From assembly GCF_000420645.1 (NCBI RefSeq), contig NZ_ATVI01000011.1, positions 170,578 through 234,577 on the forward strand: DNA of 64,000 bases, read 5' to 3'. Shown piece after piece: positions 53,670 through 63,614 of the stretch (the first letter of the stretch is position 1; each line of letters opens with the position of its first letter). The translations under genes were made by a program, and so were the position numbers. The notes under the pieces were generated by a model. The model was not told where the DNA came from. It did no database searches and saw only the letters and a program-made list of their open reading frames with translations. This DNA comes from Nevskia ramosa DSM 11499. GTDB lineage: Bacteria > Pseudomonadota > Gammaproteobacteria > Nevskiales > Nevskiaceae.

Positions 53670-54008
53670 ATGTCCGTTTCAAACCAGGCCGTACTTAGCG
53701 GCGCTCAAGTCGCTACGATCCTTCACGCCGAGTTCGGCCCTGTCCGCGAGTGGAGCGACACCCTTGCCGATATGCGTCGCGGCCGTTCGTCAATCGCCGG
53801 CTTCTCCCTCGCACCGTTCTGCCGGATGCAAGCAAAGGGGTCAGGCACATCTAAGAGGCCGCTCTACCTGCAAGCCGAAACGGAAGAGTTCATCCAGGAC
53901 TTGCGCGCGGTCCTGCCAACTGCTCCGCCTTTGTCGCTTGAGCCTCAAATCATCGCGGTTGACGATGCCGACAATCGGGGCTGGCGGTCATGCAAGATCA
54001 TCCACTAG
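53670..54008 (+). CDS. Small protein, possible DNA-binding/accessory replication factor
   Basis: The 112-residue protein contains WSDTLADMRRGRSSIAGFSLAP and SKRPLYLQAETEEFIQDLR. The latter pattern recalls small excisionase/AlpA-like winged-helix proteins in which an RPxY segment precedes a short helix, but I cannot name a family. It follows the ART-like gene by 26 bp and precedes the 56-residue gene. Confidence 0.45.
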   Translation: MSVSNQAVLSGAQVATILHAEFGPVREWSDTLADMRRGRSSIAGFSLAPFCRMQAKGSGTSKRPLYLQAETEEFIQDLRAVLPTAPPLSLEPQIIAVDDADNRGWRSCKIIH

Positions 54009-54081
54009 ACCTAGGCCGGATGCGTCGCGCGGTGCGCGTCCGCGCCCTTCCAAGCCGCGACCAGGAGAGACGTACAACACA

Positions 54082-54252
54082 ATGAAGACAATGACGCTGG
54101 ACCAGACCGCTGACTACCTTCAGTTCGCCAGCATTGAACAGACGATCGATGCCGGGTTTGCCCTGGTCAACATCGGCAGGACTGAAGCCGGACAAAGATT
54201 TGTCATGGTGAATGACATGAGAGGAGACACGGCCGTGACGGAAAGCCTCTAA
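54082..54252 (+). CDS. Small hypothetical protein, 56 aa
   Basis: ATG 54082, with GGAG about 13 bases upstream, opens a frame for MKTMTLDQTADYLQFASIEQ followed by TIDAGFALVNIGRTEAG and VMVNDMRGDTAV. It is short and acidic, with no known motif, and ends just before a strong hairpin. A real gene is plausible from spacing and composition. Confidence 0.4.
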   Translation: MKTMTLDQTADYLQFASIEQTIDAGFALVNIGRTEAGQRFVMVNDMRGDTAVTESL

Positions 54253-54258
54253 CAGGAC

Positions 54259-54290
54259 AACGACGGAAGGCACATTCGCCTTCCGTCGTT
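54259..54290 (+). terminator. Strong hairpin after the small-gene run
   Basis: AACGACGGAAGGC (54259-54271) pairs perfectly with its inverted copy at 54278-54290 around ACATTC. There is no long T-run, so termination may be partial. It separates the small genes from the Rep-like gene. Confidence 0.6.
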
Positions 54291-54384
54291 GCCCTGGTTT
54301 GATCAGTCACTACTGACTGATAGTCGCACCCAAAAATAAGCCGCAGTCGGCATGCACCGATGCGGCAAAAAGGCATATAACTCA

Positions 54385-55278
54385 ATGGATTATAGCAAGT
54401 ACCGCTTCAGCGCGGTCATCGACTTCATTGAATTCGAGATCGAAACCAGCAAGCACACGAACTTTCAGACCGTGCAAGGCAGGCTTGGCTTATCGCCTCA
54501 AGGTCGACCGCGTTACGTGCATGGCTTGGATGAAGGTCCGGGCGGGGCGGCTACTCGGTTCCGGTTCAGGCTGTACGACGTTGAAAGCTGGACCGATGTT
54601 CAGGCGACTCTGGATAGCATCGCGGCCCGGCACCCCCTTGTCTTTGAACCACACATCACTGCGGTTGAGGTGGCGTTTGACGCCTACAGCAAGGCTAACG
54701 ATCCTGAAGAGCTAACGGACATGGCCGCAACCCTGTACCGCTTCCATACCCGACCTCCGCCTGGTATCGAACGCTTCGCGGGGAAGGATGCACATAGCGG
54801 CGAAGACACCGGCACTGTTCGCTCACGACGGCTCATCTTCGCCAGCCGCAGTAAGACCCTGTATGCGGGGAACCAGCACGACGCACCGCTCAAGGGTCGG
54901 AAAGCCGAGCCATACTGCGCACGCATCTACGTCAAGGTAACGAACGACGGCACGCCTTTGCCCTCGTCTGAGCACCGGACCAGATTCGAGATAACGCGAC
55001 AGCTGGAAGCCTTGCCATTCATCAACATGGTCGGCGCGGTTGCGTTCGACTTCACCAGTCTTGCCGAGTGGTTCAAGTGGCGTCGGCCCCGCCCCGGCCT
55101 GAACAAACTCGATCGAGTTCTCATCGAAGCCTATTCCGGTCGGATAGGACAACGAGAGAAGCGGAACCGGCGCGAAGGCGGAACGCGCATGCACTCACGG
55201 CTGACCGTGGCAGACACGGCGCTGAACCGTCACAGCTATGACGCGCTGAGATCGCTGACAAAGCGCTTGGGGACGTAG
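54385..55278 (+). CDS. Replication-initiation-like (Rep) protein
   Basis: ATG 54385 gives 297 residues. FSAVIDFIEFEIETSKHTNFQTVQ, ITAVEVAFDAYSK and ARIYVKVTNDGTPLPSSEHRTRFEITRQLEALPF follow the layout of rolling-circle/phage-type Rep proteins: paired beta strands with an 'R.Y.K' strand and a charged 'R.E' strand. A catalytic Tyr in YDALRSLTKRL or YSGRIGQ cannot be assigned with certainty. It lies next to a palindrome-rich non-coding region near the right end of the element, as an origin would. The call is tentative. Confidence 0.45.
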   Translation: MDYSKYRFSAVIDFIEFEIETSKHTNFQTVQGRLGLSPQGRPRYVHGLDEGPGGAATRFRFRLYDVESWTDVQATLDSIAARHPLVFEPHITAVEVAFDAYSKANDPEELTDMAATLYRFHTRPPPGIERFAGKDAHSGEDTGTVRSRRLIFASRSKTLYAGNQHDAPLKGRKAEPYCARIYVKVTNDGTPLPSSEHRTRFEITRQLEALPFINMVGAVAFDFTSLAEWFKWRRPRPGLNKLDRVLIEAYSGRIGQREKRNRREGGTRMHSRLTVADTALNRHSYDALRSLTKRLGT

Positions 55279-55732
55279 ATCGCGAAGACCGCCGAAGCGC
55301 GGCTTGCGGATTTTACGGGTTTGAATCCGACCAGGGCGGCGCTGAAACCGTTGTACAACTAAGGAAACTCCGACTTCCTCGTCGTTCGCCCTAATAACTA
55401 TCTACAACAACCAATATAGAGGGAGAAGACGCTTACAAATCCGACCGACGAGGTACTGGCACATGATCACCATGACGGTCATGCAACCAGAGCGAAGGGG
55501 GCGTCTATCTTAGATAAAAAGCCGCGCCTTCAAGGGCATGCTTTGAATAATTTCCGGGCTGAAAAAACACAACCTTACCTTTCAGTAGGTCGGTCAGATG
55601 CCAGGCTGGCGAGACCAGTCACCAGGCGGTTGCATGACCGCACTGGTTAAGCTGAGTATTGGCGCAGAGGGCTGCTACAAAAGCCCTCAAAGTGCCCCGA
55701 AATTCATGCGCACAATCAACAGCTTATAAAAA
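55279..55732. other. 454-bp non-coding right end of the element with inverted repeats
   Basis: CGGTCATGCAACC (55476-55488) is repeated inverted at 55628-55640. The second copy sits in a compound hairpin (ACCAGT ... GCGGT-tgcatg-ACCGC ... ACTGGT, 55615-55647). CATGACGGTCATG (55471-55483) is itself nearly palindromic. Candidates are a double-strand origin for the Rep-like protein or integrase arm-type sites. No gene is seen. Confidence 0.6.
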
Positions 55733-55820
<88 letters not shown>

Positions 55821-56081
55821 GGGTTGCTTCAGCGCCTGTGCGCCGGAGGATCGATTCCGGGAGCGGGCTTTGTTGCTGCAGCCCGACTATTCTACCAACT
55901 CGGCGCGCGCAGCGGAGAAATTTCTGTTGCTGTCGAACGGTCGGAACGGCTGCTGCATAGAGATGCCGATTCCACGTCGACAAGGCACCGGGTATCACGC
56001 GATCACGACAGCGCCGCCGGACCACGGATGGTTCGAGTAACGACGCGAATGAGGAAGCATGACGAGCAGAGCCGTTCGACG

Positions 56082-57533
56082 ATGACCGCGTGGCCCAGCC
56101 GGGTGTTCTCGCTGCGGGCGCTGCTGACTGCCGGTCTGCTGTCGGTGCTGATGACCTGTTCGCCGCAGCCAGACAGCCTGGAGCGAGTGCTTGCCGATGG
56201 CCGCCTGCGGGTCGCGACCGTCAACAGTCCCACCACCTGTTATGACGGGCCGGCCGGTCCCACCGGTTACGAATGCGATCTGCTGCGCGGCTTCGCCGAG
56301 CACCTCGGCGTGAAGCTGGAGCTGACCTACCTCGCCAACAGCGCCCAGATGCTCGACTACGTGGCCGGTGGCAAGGCCGATATCGCGGCCGGCGGCATCA
56401 ATGTGACTGCGGCGCGAGCCACGCAGGTGCGCTTCACGCAGCCGGTGCAGAGCGTGCGCCTGCAGCTGATCTATCGCGCCGATGACCGGAAACCGCGTGA
56501 TCCCGGCGATCTCGAGGGTCAGCTGGCAGTACCGGCCGGCAGTTCGATGGCTGAACGTCTGACCCAACTACGCGCCAGCCGTTATCCGAAGCTGCAGTGG
56601 CTGGAAGTGCCGGATGCCGGCGCCAACGATCTGCTGAGCCGGGTTTCCGATGGCGAACTCGCTTACACGGTGGCCAACTCCGATCTGGTGGCGATCAATC
56701 GCCGCTATGCGCCGCAACTGCGTGTGGCCTTCGATATGTCCGGCCAGGAAGACATTGCCTGGGCGCTGCCGATAGCCGGCGATTCCTCGCTGTTCGACGC
56801 GATCCAGGAATACCTCAAGCAACTGCCGCCCAGCGAACTGGCGCGACTTCGCGATCGTCATTTCGGCGAACTGGAGAGCGACGAATACCTCGGTGTGGTC
56901 CGCTTCGTCACCGATGTGAAAGCGCTGCTGCCGAAGTATCAGCAGCACTTCGAGGACGCCGCCGAACGCTACGGACTGGACTGGCGAACGCTGGCTGCGA
57001 TCGGTTATCAGGAGTCGAAGTGGAACGAGGATGCAGTCAGTTCCACCGGCGTGCGCGGCATCATGATGCTGACGCTCGATACTGCCGCGCACCTGAAAGT
57101 GCGGGATCGTGAAGATCCGAAGCAGAGCATTCAGGGCGGCGCCCGCTATCTGCAGCTGTTGCAGCGCCAGCTGCCGCAGTCGATCGCCGAGCCGGATCGC
57201 ACCTGGATGGCGCTGGCGGCCTACAACCAGGGCATGGGCCATCTCCTCGACGCCCGGCTGCTGGCGCAGAAGGCCGGCAAGAATCCCAATCGCTGGCCCG
57301 ATGTGCTCGAAGGCCTGCGCTTGCTGACGAAGGAAAAATATTACTCGCAGACCAAGCACGGCTACGCGCGCGGCGGCGAAGCGGTGCGCTTCGTCACCAA
57401 CGTGCGCAGTTATTACGACGTGCTGATGTGGATGACCGGCAGCCTCAGCATCGCGCCGAGCGCCGAAGCTCAGGCGACAGCGGTCAAATCCGCAATCGAT
57501 CAACCACTCGACCCTGAGCCAGGTGCTCGCTGA
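56082..57533 (+). CDS. mltF: Membrane-bound lytic murein transglycosylase F
   Basis: The ~483-residue lipoprotein has a signal sequence (VFSLRALLTAGLLSVLMTC, lipobox LMTC). A periplasmic solute-binding-like regulatory domain follows (LERVLADGRLRVATVNSPTT, GYECDLLRGFAEHLGVKLE, ADIAAGGINVTAAR). The C-terminal SLT domain has the catalytic Glu in AAIGYQESKWNEDAVSSTGVRGIMMLT and ALAAYNQGMGHLLDAR. It cleaves peptidoglycan at the outer-membrane inner face. The start is uncertain: ATG 56049 is an alternative. The 3' end overlaps the convergent ferredoxin gene by 50 bp. Confidence 0.92.
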   Translation: MTAWPSRVFSLRALLTAGLLSVLMTCSPQPDSLERVLADGRLRVATVNSPTTCYDGPAGPTGYECDLLRGFAEHLGVKLELTYLANSAQMLDYVAGGKADIAAGGINVTAARATQVRFTQPVQSVRLQLIYRADDRKPRDPGDLEGQLAVPAGSSMAERLTQLRASRYPKLQWLEVPDAGANDLLSRVSDGELAYTVANSDLVAINRRYAPQLRVAFDMSGQEDIAWALPIAGDSSLFDAIQEYLKQLPPSELARLRDRHFGELESDEYLGVVRFVTDVKALLPKYQQHFEDAAERYGLDWRTLAAIGYQESKWNEDAVSSTGVRGIMMLTLDTAAHLKVRDREDPKQSIQGGARYLQLLQRQLPQSIAEPDRTWMALAAYNQGMGHLLDARLLAQKAGKNPNRWPDVLEGLRLLTKEKYYSQTKHGYARGGEAVRFVTNVRSYYDVLMWMTGSLSIAPSAEAQATAVKSAIDQPLDPEPGAR

Positions 57534-57813
57534 CAATCTCGTCGATGTCAGCCTTGTTCTTGTAGCGATACCAGACGCCTTCCGGATAGACCACCATCAC
57601 CGGCCCCAGCTCGCAGCGATCGAGACAGCCCGCCTGATTGACCCGGGCGCGGCCGACGCCGGTCAGCGCCGCTTTCTTCACCCGGTTCTTGCAGTAGTCG
57701 CGCAGCTCGTTGGCGCCGTGATCCTCGCAGGATTCGCGGCCATCCTTGCGCTGATTGCAGCAGAAGAAGACGTGATGCTTGAAGTAGGAAACGGGGACGG
57801 TGCTATCACTCAT
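57484..57813 (-). CDS. Thioredoxin-fold [2Fe-2S] ferredoxin
   Basis: The 109-residue protein has FKHHVFFCCNQRKDGRESC and NQAGCLDRCELGPVMVVYPEGVWY, the four-Cys pattern of Shethna-type/NuoE-like thioredoxin-fold ferredoxins (Fdx, COG3411). It is cytoplasmic and transfers electrons to an unknown partner. The gene lies 7 bp downstream of the DUF481 gene, so the two may be co-transcribed. Confidence 0.88.
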   Translation of the reverse strand: MSDSTVPVSYFKHHVFFCCNQRKDGRESCEDHGANELRDYCKNRVKKAALTGVGRARVNQAGCLDRCELGPVMVVYPEGVWYRYKNKADIDEIVSEHLAQGRVVDRLRI

Positions 57814-57820
57814 GGCGGGC

Positions 57821-58687
57821 TCATGCCGGGGGCGTACCGAAGGAATAACCGAGATTGATGGTGGTGATCTGGTCGAGATGCCGGGTCTCGGACGGCACTT
57901 CCGTGTTGTAGCGAATTTCGTGATTGAAGGTCGCGAACAGGTTGCCGACGATGGTCAGCTTCAGCGCCGTGATCGGGTTGACATAGACATTGGTGACGCC
58001 GCCTTCCGTTCGCAAGGTCTGGGTGAATTCCGCATTCGGCGAAATCGTCCAGGTGTACTTGCCGCCGAGCGTGCCGATCGCCGCGGTCTCGTAGATTTCG
58101 TCCTGATCGCGTGTGCGATTGGCACCGACACCGATTTCGATATCCAGCTTGTGCCGCTTGTTGCGCAGCACATGGCGGCCGTAGCCGACGGTGGCCGCAT
58201 AGCGCTCGGCGATGCCGGCGAAGCGGTCGTTGTCATAGGCGAGATTGCCGAACGCGTAGTTGCGAAAGTCGAACTGGTAGTCGGTCTTGTTGGCGACCGA
58301 GTAGCGCTCGTCGGTGCTGACGCCGTCACGACTGCCGCTGAAGGCCAATGCGGTGAAACGATTGCCCCAGCGCTCGGCCCGATATTCCAGCGCCGAGCGG
58401 AGATTGATCGAACGCGTGCTGGTATTGCCGCTGGCATTGACCAGGCCGACGGCCAGCTCGCCAAGCCACGGCGTCGGCTCCGGCTTCGGTGGCTCGGCAG
58501 GCGCAGCAGCAGGTTCCGCCGCGACTTCGGGCGATGCGGCGGGCTTGGTAACCGGTTCGACCAATGGCGGGATGCTGGTGGTTCCGTCTTCGGCGGCCAG
58601 CTTTGCAGCGTCCTTGGCCGACACCGGCGTCAGTGGCAGCAGCGTGATTGCCAGCAACAGTGCGCGGGGAAAATGGAATTCAGACAT
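57821..58687 (-). CDS. DUF481 outer-membrane beta-barrel protein (YdiY-like)
   Basis: ATG 58687 gives 288 residues with a signal peptide (FPRALLLAITLLPLTPVSA), an Ala/Pro/Glu-rich linker, and a DUF481 domain: WLGELAVGLVNASGNTSTRSINL, alternating aromatic strands such as DYQFDFRNYAFGNLAYDNDRF, and a terminal strand ending NLGYSFGTPPA typical of outer-membrane barrels. Members are described as salt-induced outer-membrane proteins; function is not established. Confidence 0.85.
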   Translation of the reverse strand: MSEFHFPRALLLAITLLPLTPVSAKDAAKLAAEDGTTSIPPLVEPVTKPAASPEVAAEPAAAPAEPPKPEPTPWLGELAVGLVNASGNTSTRSINLRSALEYRAERWGNRFTALAFSGSRDGVSTDERYSVANKTDYQFDFRNYAFGNLAYDNDRFAGIAERYAATVGYGRHVLRNKRHKLDIEIGVGANRTRDQDEIYETAAIGTLGGKYTWTISPNAEFTQTLRTEGGVTNVYVNPITALKLTIVGNLFATFNHEIRYNTEVPSETRHLDQITTINLGYSFGTPPA

Positions 58688-58770
58688 CAGACGAAAGTCT
58701 CGATTGGTAAATGAAAGGAAGCCCTGCCGGGCGCGCATCAATGAACAGATCGCGTGCTAGCGTTCGCGCC

Positions 58771-60012
58771 ATGCCGCCGCCCGAATCCCACCCGTTTCCG
58801 CTGGCCGCCGCCGATCTCTGCGTGAAGTGCGGCCTGTGTCTGCCGCACTGCCCGACTTATCAGCAGGCGGGCCATGAGGCCGATTCACCGCGCGGGCGGA
58901 TCATGCTGATGCAGGGCCTCGCGACTGGCCGCATTGTCCCGTCATCGAGCCTTGAACGCCACCTGGACGGCTGTCTCGGCTGCCGCGCCTGCGAACGAGT
59001 CTGCCCGGCTTCGGTGCCTTATGGCGAGCTGATCGATGCGGGCCGCGCCCAACTGGCAGCCGTGCGGCCCGAACGTTTGTGGCTGACGCGCCTGCTCAGC
59101 GCGGTGCTCAGCCGTCGCCCGCTGCGCCGTCTGCTGGCGACGCTGCTATGGCTTTACGCAGTCAGCGGCGCACAAGGTTTCCTGCGCCGCTTTCATCTGC
59201 TCGGCCGTGGTCGGCTTGCGAGACTGGAGTCGACGATGCCGCGCATCGAGCGGCTGCGCGCACCACGAGCACCGATCGTTACCAGGCCACGCGGCAAGGT
59301 CGGCGTGTTCGTCGGCTGCATGGGCGACATCGCCGAGCGCGCCGTGGCCGATGATCTGGCGCAGCTACTCGCTGACTGCGGTTACGCGGCTGATTTCGTC
59401 GCCGATCAGACCTGCTGCGGTGCCATCGACCAGCACGCCGGCCGGCCGGCAACGGCGGAGCAACTGGCTGCGCGCAACATCGCCGCTTTCAGCACGCGCG
59501 ATGAGCCGATCCTGCCGCTGGCCACCGGCTGTGCCGCGACCCTGCTCGACTATCCGCGCCTCGCAGCAGATGGCGGCAAGGCGTTCGCGAAACGCTTGCG
59601 CGATCCGCTCGCCTTCCTGCTCGAACACGGCGAGCCGCTGCGCTTCAAGCCGACGCGCTTGAAGGTGGCGATCCACGAGCCCTGCACGCAGCGCAACGTG
59701 ATCCGCCGAGGCGATGCGCTGCGCAGGCTGCTGGCGCGCATTCCGGAACTGGAGATCGTCGAGCTTGATGCCACGTCCGCCTGCTGCGGCGCTGCCGGCA
59801 GCCATTTCATCAGCCATCCGGAACAAGCCGACGCACTGTTGGCGCCGAAGCTGGCAGCCGCGGCAAGGCTGCAGCCGGATGTGATCGTCAGCAGCAACAT
59901 CGGCTGCTCGTTGCACCTCGCGGCGGGCTTGCGCCGCGCCGGAGAGCAGGCCGGGAAAACTAGCCCGGAACTGCTGCACCCGCTGCGTCTGCTGGCACGA
60001 TGCCGGGCTTGA
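58771..60012 (+). CDS. GlcF-like (Fe-S)-binding oxidoreductase subunit
   Basis: The ~413-residue protein has two [4Fe-4S] ferredoxin motifs (CVKCGLCLPHCPTY; CLGCRACERVCP) followed by two CCG domains (ADQTCCGAIDQHAG; DATSACCGAAGSHF), as in the glycolate oxidase Fe-S subunit GlcF and relatives. GlcD/GlcE partners are not adjacent, so the substrate of the complex is unknown. An upstream in-frame ATG at 58741 is an alternative start. The gene end overlaps lptE on the other strand by 53 bp. Confidence 0.85.
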   Translation: MPPPESHPFPLAAADLCVKCGLCLPHCPTYQQAGHEADSPRGRIMLMQGLATGRIVPSSSLERHLDGCLGCRACERVCPASVPYGELIDAGRAQLAAVRPERLWLTRLLSAVLSRRPLRRLLATLLWLYAVSGAQGFLRRFHLLGRGRLARLESTMPRIERLRAPRAPIVTRPRGKVGVFVGCMGDIAERAVADDLAQLLADCGYAADFVADQTCCGAIDQHAGRPATAEQLAARNIAAFSTRDEPILPLATGCAATLLDYPRLAADGGKAFAKRLRDPLAFLLEHGEPLRFKPTRLKVAIHEPCTQRNVIRRGDALRRLLARIPELEIVELDATSACCGAAGSHFISHPEQADALLAPKLAAAARLQPDVIVSSNIGCSLHLAAGLRRAGEQAGKTSPELLHPLRLLARCRA

Positions 60013-60601
60013 GTTCGGGCTGCGGCTCGGCATTCGGCGCCGGCTTGCCTGCTTCCGCCGGACGCGCCAGGCCAGGATCGATCGCCGACAGCCTTGCCTC
60101 GACTCTCAGCAGCACGCGTTCGGCCAGCTCATCCTGGATGTAGCGGCGCAGGCGCGCTTCTTCCGCTTCCTTGGCGAGAATCTGCTGGGCACTGAAGCTG
60201 TAATCGCGCGATACCGTCTGCATCTCAGGCGCGATCAACACTTCCGCCTTGCCATCGACGACCTTGCGCATCTCGAAGGTCACGCGCGTCAGTAGTCGGT
60301 ATTCGATCGCGCGGCCATCGTTGTCGATCGACAGCACTTCCTGGGCTTCGCGCAAATCACTGAGCCGGAGCACCGTCTCCGCTTCGTCAGCCTTCGACTT
60401 GACCACCCCGCCGCCACGCGCGATGCGCGCCTTCAGCGCTTCCTCGACCGGCGGCGTGGTGACCCGATAAGGATCGACCAGTTCGACAAAGACGGACTGC
60501 AGCGACGGCGGCATCGGCCGGCTGCCGACGGGATGGAAGCCGCAAGAAGCGAGCAGCCCCGTGGCGGCAAAACCAATCAGCAAGCGATGGATGCGGTTCA
60601 T
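59960..60601 (-). CDS. lptE: LPS-assembly lipoprotein
   Basis: The 213-residue lipoprotein (lipobox GLLASCGFHPVG) matches LptE, which plugs the LptD barrel for LPS insertion in the outer membrane. Supporting segments are SLQSVFVELVDPYRVTTPPVEEAL, LRLSDLREAQEVLSID, RVTFEMRKVVDGKAEVL and the conserved SRDYSFSAQQILAKEAEEARL. The C-terminus carries an unusual Pro/Ala/Glu tail. It follows leuS by about 110 bp, the usual order, but holA, usually next, is replaced by the convergent GlcF-like gene. Confidence 0.9.
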   Translation of the reverse strand: MNRIHRLLIGFAATGLLASCGFHPVGSRPMPPSLQSVFVELVDPYRVTTPPVEEALKARIARGGGVVKSKADEAETVLRLSDLREAQEVLSIDNDGRAIEYRLLTRVTFEMRKVVDGKAEVLIAPEMQTVSRDYSFSAQQILAKEAEEARLRRYIQDELAERVLLRVEARLSAIDPGLARPAEAGKPAPNAEPQPELKPGIVPADAAGAAVPG

Positions 60602-60713
60602 GACGGAATCACACCACGAAATTGACGAGCTTGCCGGGGTGAGCCGGAAACGGCGAACGCCAGGCCAGGGAGGGCCTGGCCGGGTTCGGCTCCATGGACG
60701 GATCGGGAAGTGC

Positions 60714-63302
60714 TCATATGACAAAGTTGACCAACTTCCCAGGGACGACGACCTGCTTCCTGATCGTGGCGCCGACCAGGAACCGCTGCACCTGCTCGTC
60801 GGCCAGCGCCACGGCGATGATCGCGTCCTGGCTGCTGCCGGCCGGTACGCTGATCTGGCCGCGCAGCTTGCCGTTGACCTGAACCACCAGCTTGATCTGA
60901 TCGGACAGCCGCGCTTCGGCTTCCGGCTCCGGCCATTCGGCGTCGATCACCGGCGTGGCGTGGCCGAGTGCGGTCCATAGCGCGTGCGAGAAATGCGGCA
61001 CGATCGGCGACAGCACCCGGCTCAGCGCATCGAGCGCTTCGTCGAGCACCGCGCGGCCTTGCGGGCTGCGATCGTCGAACTTCGCCAGCGCATTGACCAG
61101 CTCCATGCAGGCGGCAACGGCCGTGTTGAAGTTGTAGCGGCGGCCGAAGTCATCGCTGATCTTGGCGAGCTGATCGTGCAGCTTGCGGCGCAGGTCCTTC
61201 TGCGTGTCGTTGAGTGCCACGCGGTCAAGCGCCTCGACCGCGCCGAGTGCGACGTGATCAGACACCAGTTTCCAGACCCGCTTCAGGAAGCGCGCGGCGC
61301 CGTCGATGCCGGCATCGCTCCATTCCAGCGTCTGCTCAGGGGGGGCTGTGAACATCATGAACAGGCGCACCGCATCGGCACCGTGCGATTCGATGATCGC
61401 CGCCGGATCGACCCCGTTGTTCTTCGATTTCGACATGGTGCCGAGGCCGCTGGCGACCACCGCTTCGCCCGTGCTCTTCAGCTTCGCGCCGATCGCCGAA
61501 CCCTTGGCATCGCGCTCCACTTCGACATCCTTCGGCGCAATCCACTCGCGGCCGCCGGATTCAGTCGTGCGGTAATAACCTTCGGCCAGCACCATGCCCT
61601 GGGTCAGCAGGCGCTTGAACGGCTCGGCGACCGCCGGCAGGCCGCAGTCGCGCATCAGCTTCGAGAAGAAGCGCGCGTAGAGTAGATGCAGGATCGCGTG
61701 CTCGATACCGCCGATGTACTGATCGACCGGCAACCAGTAGGCGGCGCGCTCATCGACCATGCCGGTTTCGCAACCGGCGCTGGCGAAGCGCGCGTAGTAC
61801 CAGGACGAATCGACGAAGGTGTCGAAAGTATCGGTCTCGCGCCGCGCCGGCTTGCCGCATTGCGGGCAGGCCACGTTGACGAATTCCGGCAGCCGCAGCA
61901 GCGGATTGCCACGACCATCCGGCACCAGATCTTCCGGCAGTTGCACCGGCAGCTGATCGGCCGGTACCGGCACTGCGTCGCAATCCTCGCAATAGATGAT
62001 CGGGATCGGGCAACCCCAGTAGCGCTGCCGCGAGACGCCCCAATCACGCAGGCGATAGTTGACGCGGCGACGACCGGCGTTCTGCGCTTCGAGCCTAGCG
62101 GCGATGCCATCGAAGGCATCCTTGAACGCCAAGCCGCTGAACTCGGCCGAGTTGATCGTGAAAGCTTTCTCGGTGAACGCACCTTCGGACAGCTCCGGCG
62201 CCGGGCTTTCAGCCGCAGCGGCGATCACCGCCTTGATCGGCAGTCCGTACTTGGTCGCGAACTCCCAGTCGCGCTGGTCATGACCGGGCACCGCCATCAC
62301 CGCGCCTGAGCCGTAGCTCATCAGCACGAAGTTGGCGGCATAGACCGGCACGTGATCGCCGGTCAGCGGATGGATGACGTCGATGCCGAGTGCGACACCG
62401 CGCTTCTCCATCGTTTCCATCGCCGCTTCGGTGACATCGCCACGGCTGGCTTCCTCGACGAAGGCGGCAACCGTGGCATCCCGTGCAGCCGCTTCCAGCG
62501 CCAGCGGATGCTGGGCGGCAACGCTGACGAAGGTGACGCCGTACAGCGTGTCCGGACGCGTGGTGAAGACAGTGAGCTTTTCGCTGCGATCCGCAACAGT
62601 GAAATCGATCTCCAGCCCTTCCGAGCGGCCGATCCAGTTCGACTGCATGGTCCGCACCGCTTCCGGCCAGTGCTCCAGCTGCTTCACTTCGTCGAGCAGT
62701 TCGTCGGCGTAGGCGGTGATCTTCAGGAACCACTGCGGGATTTCGCGCTGCTCGACGACGGCGCCGCTGCGCCAGCCACGGCCATCGATGACCTGCTCGT
62801 TGGCCAGCACGGTCTGATCGACCGGATCCCAGTTGACGCGCGAGTTGCGGCGATAGATCAGGCCGCGCTTCAACAGTTCGGTGAAGAACCACTGCTGCCA
62901 GCGGTAGTACTCCGGCTCGCAGGTGGCCAGCTTGCGATCCCAGTCGTAACCGATGCCAAGCTGCCTGAGCTGGCCGCACATCGTGTCGATGTTCGAGTAC
63001 GTCCACGCTGCCGGCGGCACGTTGTTCTTGATCGCCGCGTTCTCGGCCGGCAGGCCGAAAGCGTCGAAGCCGATCGGCTGCAGCACGTTCTTGCCCTTCA
63101 TGCGCTGGTAGCGGCTGATCACATCGCCGATCGTGTAATTGCGCACGTGGCCCATGTGCAGCTTGCCGGACGGATACGGGAACATCGACAGGCAGTAAAA
63201 CTTGTCGGCGCCGGGTTTCTCGACCGCCTTGAAGCACAGGTTCTCGGCCCAGTAGGACTGCGCCTGGGCTTCGACTTCGACGGGGCTGTACTCAGGTTTC
63301 AT
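60714..63302 (-). CDS. leuS: Leucyl-tRNA synthetase
   Basis: The 862-residue class Ia synthetase begins [18 protein letters not shown] and has the HIGH-like [20 protein letters not shown], a CP1 editing domain ([32 protein letters not shown]), WSR-type zinc segment [26 protein letters not shown], the KMSKS motif [12 protein letters not shown], and the C-terminal domain ending [15 protein letters not shown] 63302 fits family N-termini better than the longer frame. Confidence 0.97.
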   Translation of the reverse strand: MKPEYSPVEVEAQAQSYWAENLCFKAVEKPGADKFYCLSMFPYPSGKLHMGHVRNYTIGDVISRYQRMKGKNVLQPIGFDAFGLPAENAAIKNNVPPAAWTYSNIDTMCGQLRQLGIGYDWDRKLATCEPEYYRWQQWFFTELLKRGLIYRRNSRVNWDPVDQTVLANEQVIDGRGWRSGAVVEQREIPQWFLKITAYADELLDEVKQLEHWPEAVRTMQSNWIGRSEGLEIDFTVADRSEKLTVFTTRPDTLYGVTFVSVAAQHPLALEAAARDATVAAFVEEASRGDVTEAAMETMEKRGVALGIDVIHPLTGDHVPVYAANFVLMSYGSGAVMAVPGHDQRDWEFATKYGLPIKAVIAAAAESPAPELSEGAFTEKAFTINSAEFSGLAFKDAFDGIAARLEAQNAGRRRVNYRLRDWGVSRQRYWGCPIPIIYCEDCDAVPVPADQLPVQLPEDLVPDGRGNPLLRLPEFVNVACPQCGKPARRETDTFDTFVDSSWYYARFASAGCETGMVDERAAYWLPVDQYIGGIEHAILHLLYARFFSKLMRDCGLPAVAEPFKRLLTQGMVLAEGYYRTTESGGREWIAPKDVEVERDAKGSAIGAKLKSTGEAVVASGLGTMSKSKNNGVDPAAIIESHGADAVRLFMMFTAPPEQTLEWSDAGIDGAARFLKRVWKLVSDHVALGAVEALDRVALNDTQKDLRRKLHDQLAKISDDFGRRYNFNTAVAACMELVNALAKFDDRSPQGRAVLDEALDALSRVLSPIVPHFSHALWTALGHATPVIDAEWPEPEAEARLSDQIKLVVQVNGKLRGQISVPAGSSQDAIIAVALADEQVQRFLVGATIRKQVVVPGKLVNFVI

Positions 63303-63546
63303 GGCGACTTCATGCAGATCAAGGCGGGGTCGCGGCCGGGGAGATTGAACGTCAGGCACGCAAAGGTCGCGTAGTTTACAGCGCGGTCTGGTCGGTCCGG
63401 CTGCCAGCCGCGCCTGGCCGGAAAGCGCGCCCGAAGCTGACGGTTTTTGTCACTGCGGGACGGAGAATCGTCGGTCGCGTCGGCTTTCCGATCATTGCAA
63501 TTTTCATAGGCCATTAATAAGAAAGGGATTTTTTTGTCGCCTCGTG

Positions 63547-63562
63547 TGGCACAGGCATTGCT
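63547..63562 (+). promoter_or_regulatory. Sigma-54 promoter of the pilin gene
   Basis: TGGCAC-AGGCA-TTGCT matches the -24/-12 consensus (TGGCAC N5 TTGCW) exactly. Transcription would start near 63574, about 40 bases before the pilin ATG. Type IV pilin genes in Pseudomonas and relatives are sigma-54 dependent and activated by PilR. Confidence 0.85.
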
Positions 63563-63614
63563 CAATAGCTTGGTTGGCTCTTCCCCCGCCATACCTTCCA
63601 GGAGCATCTATCCA

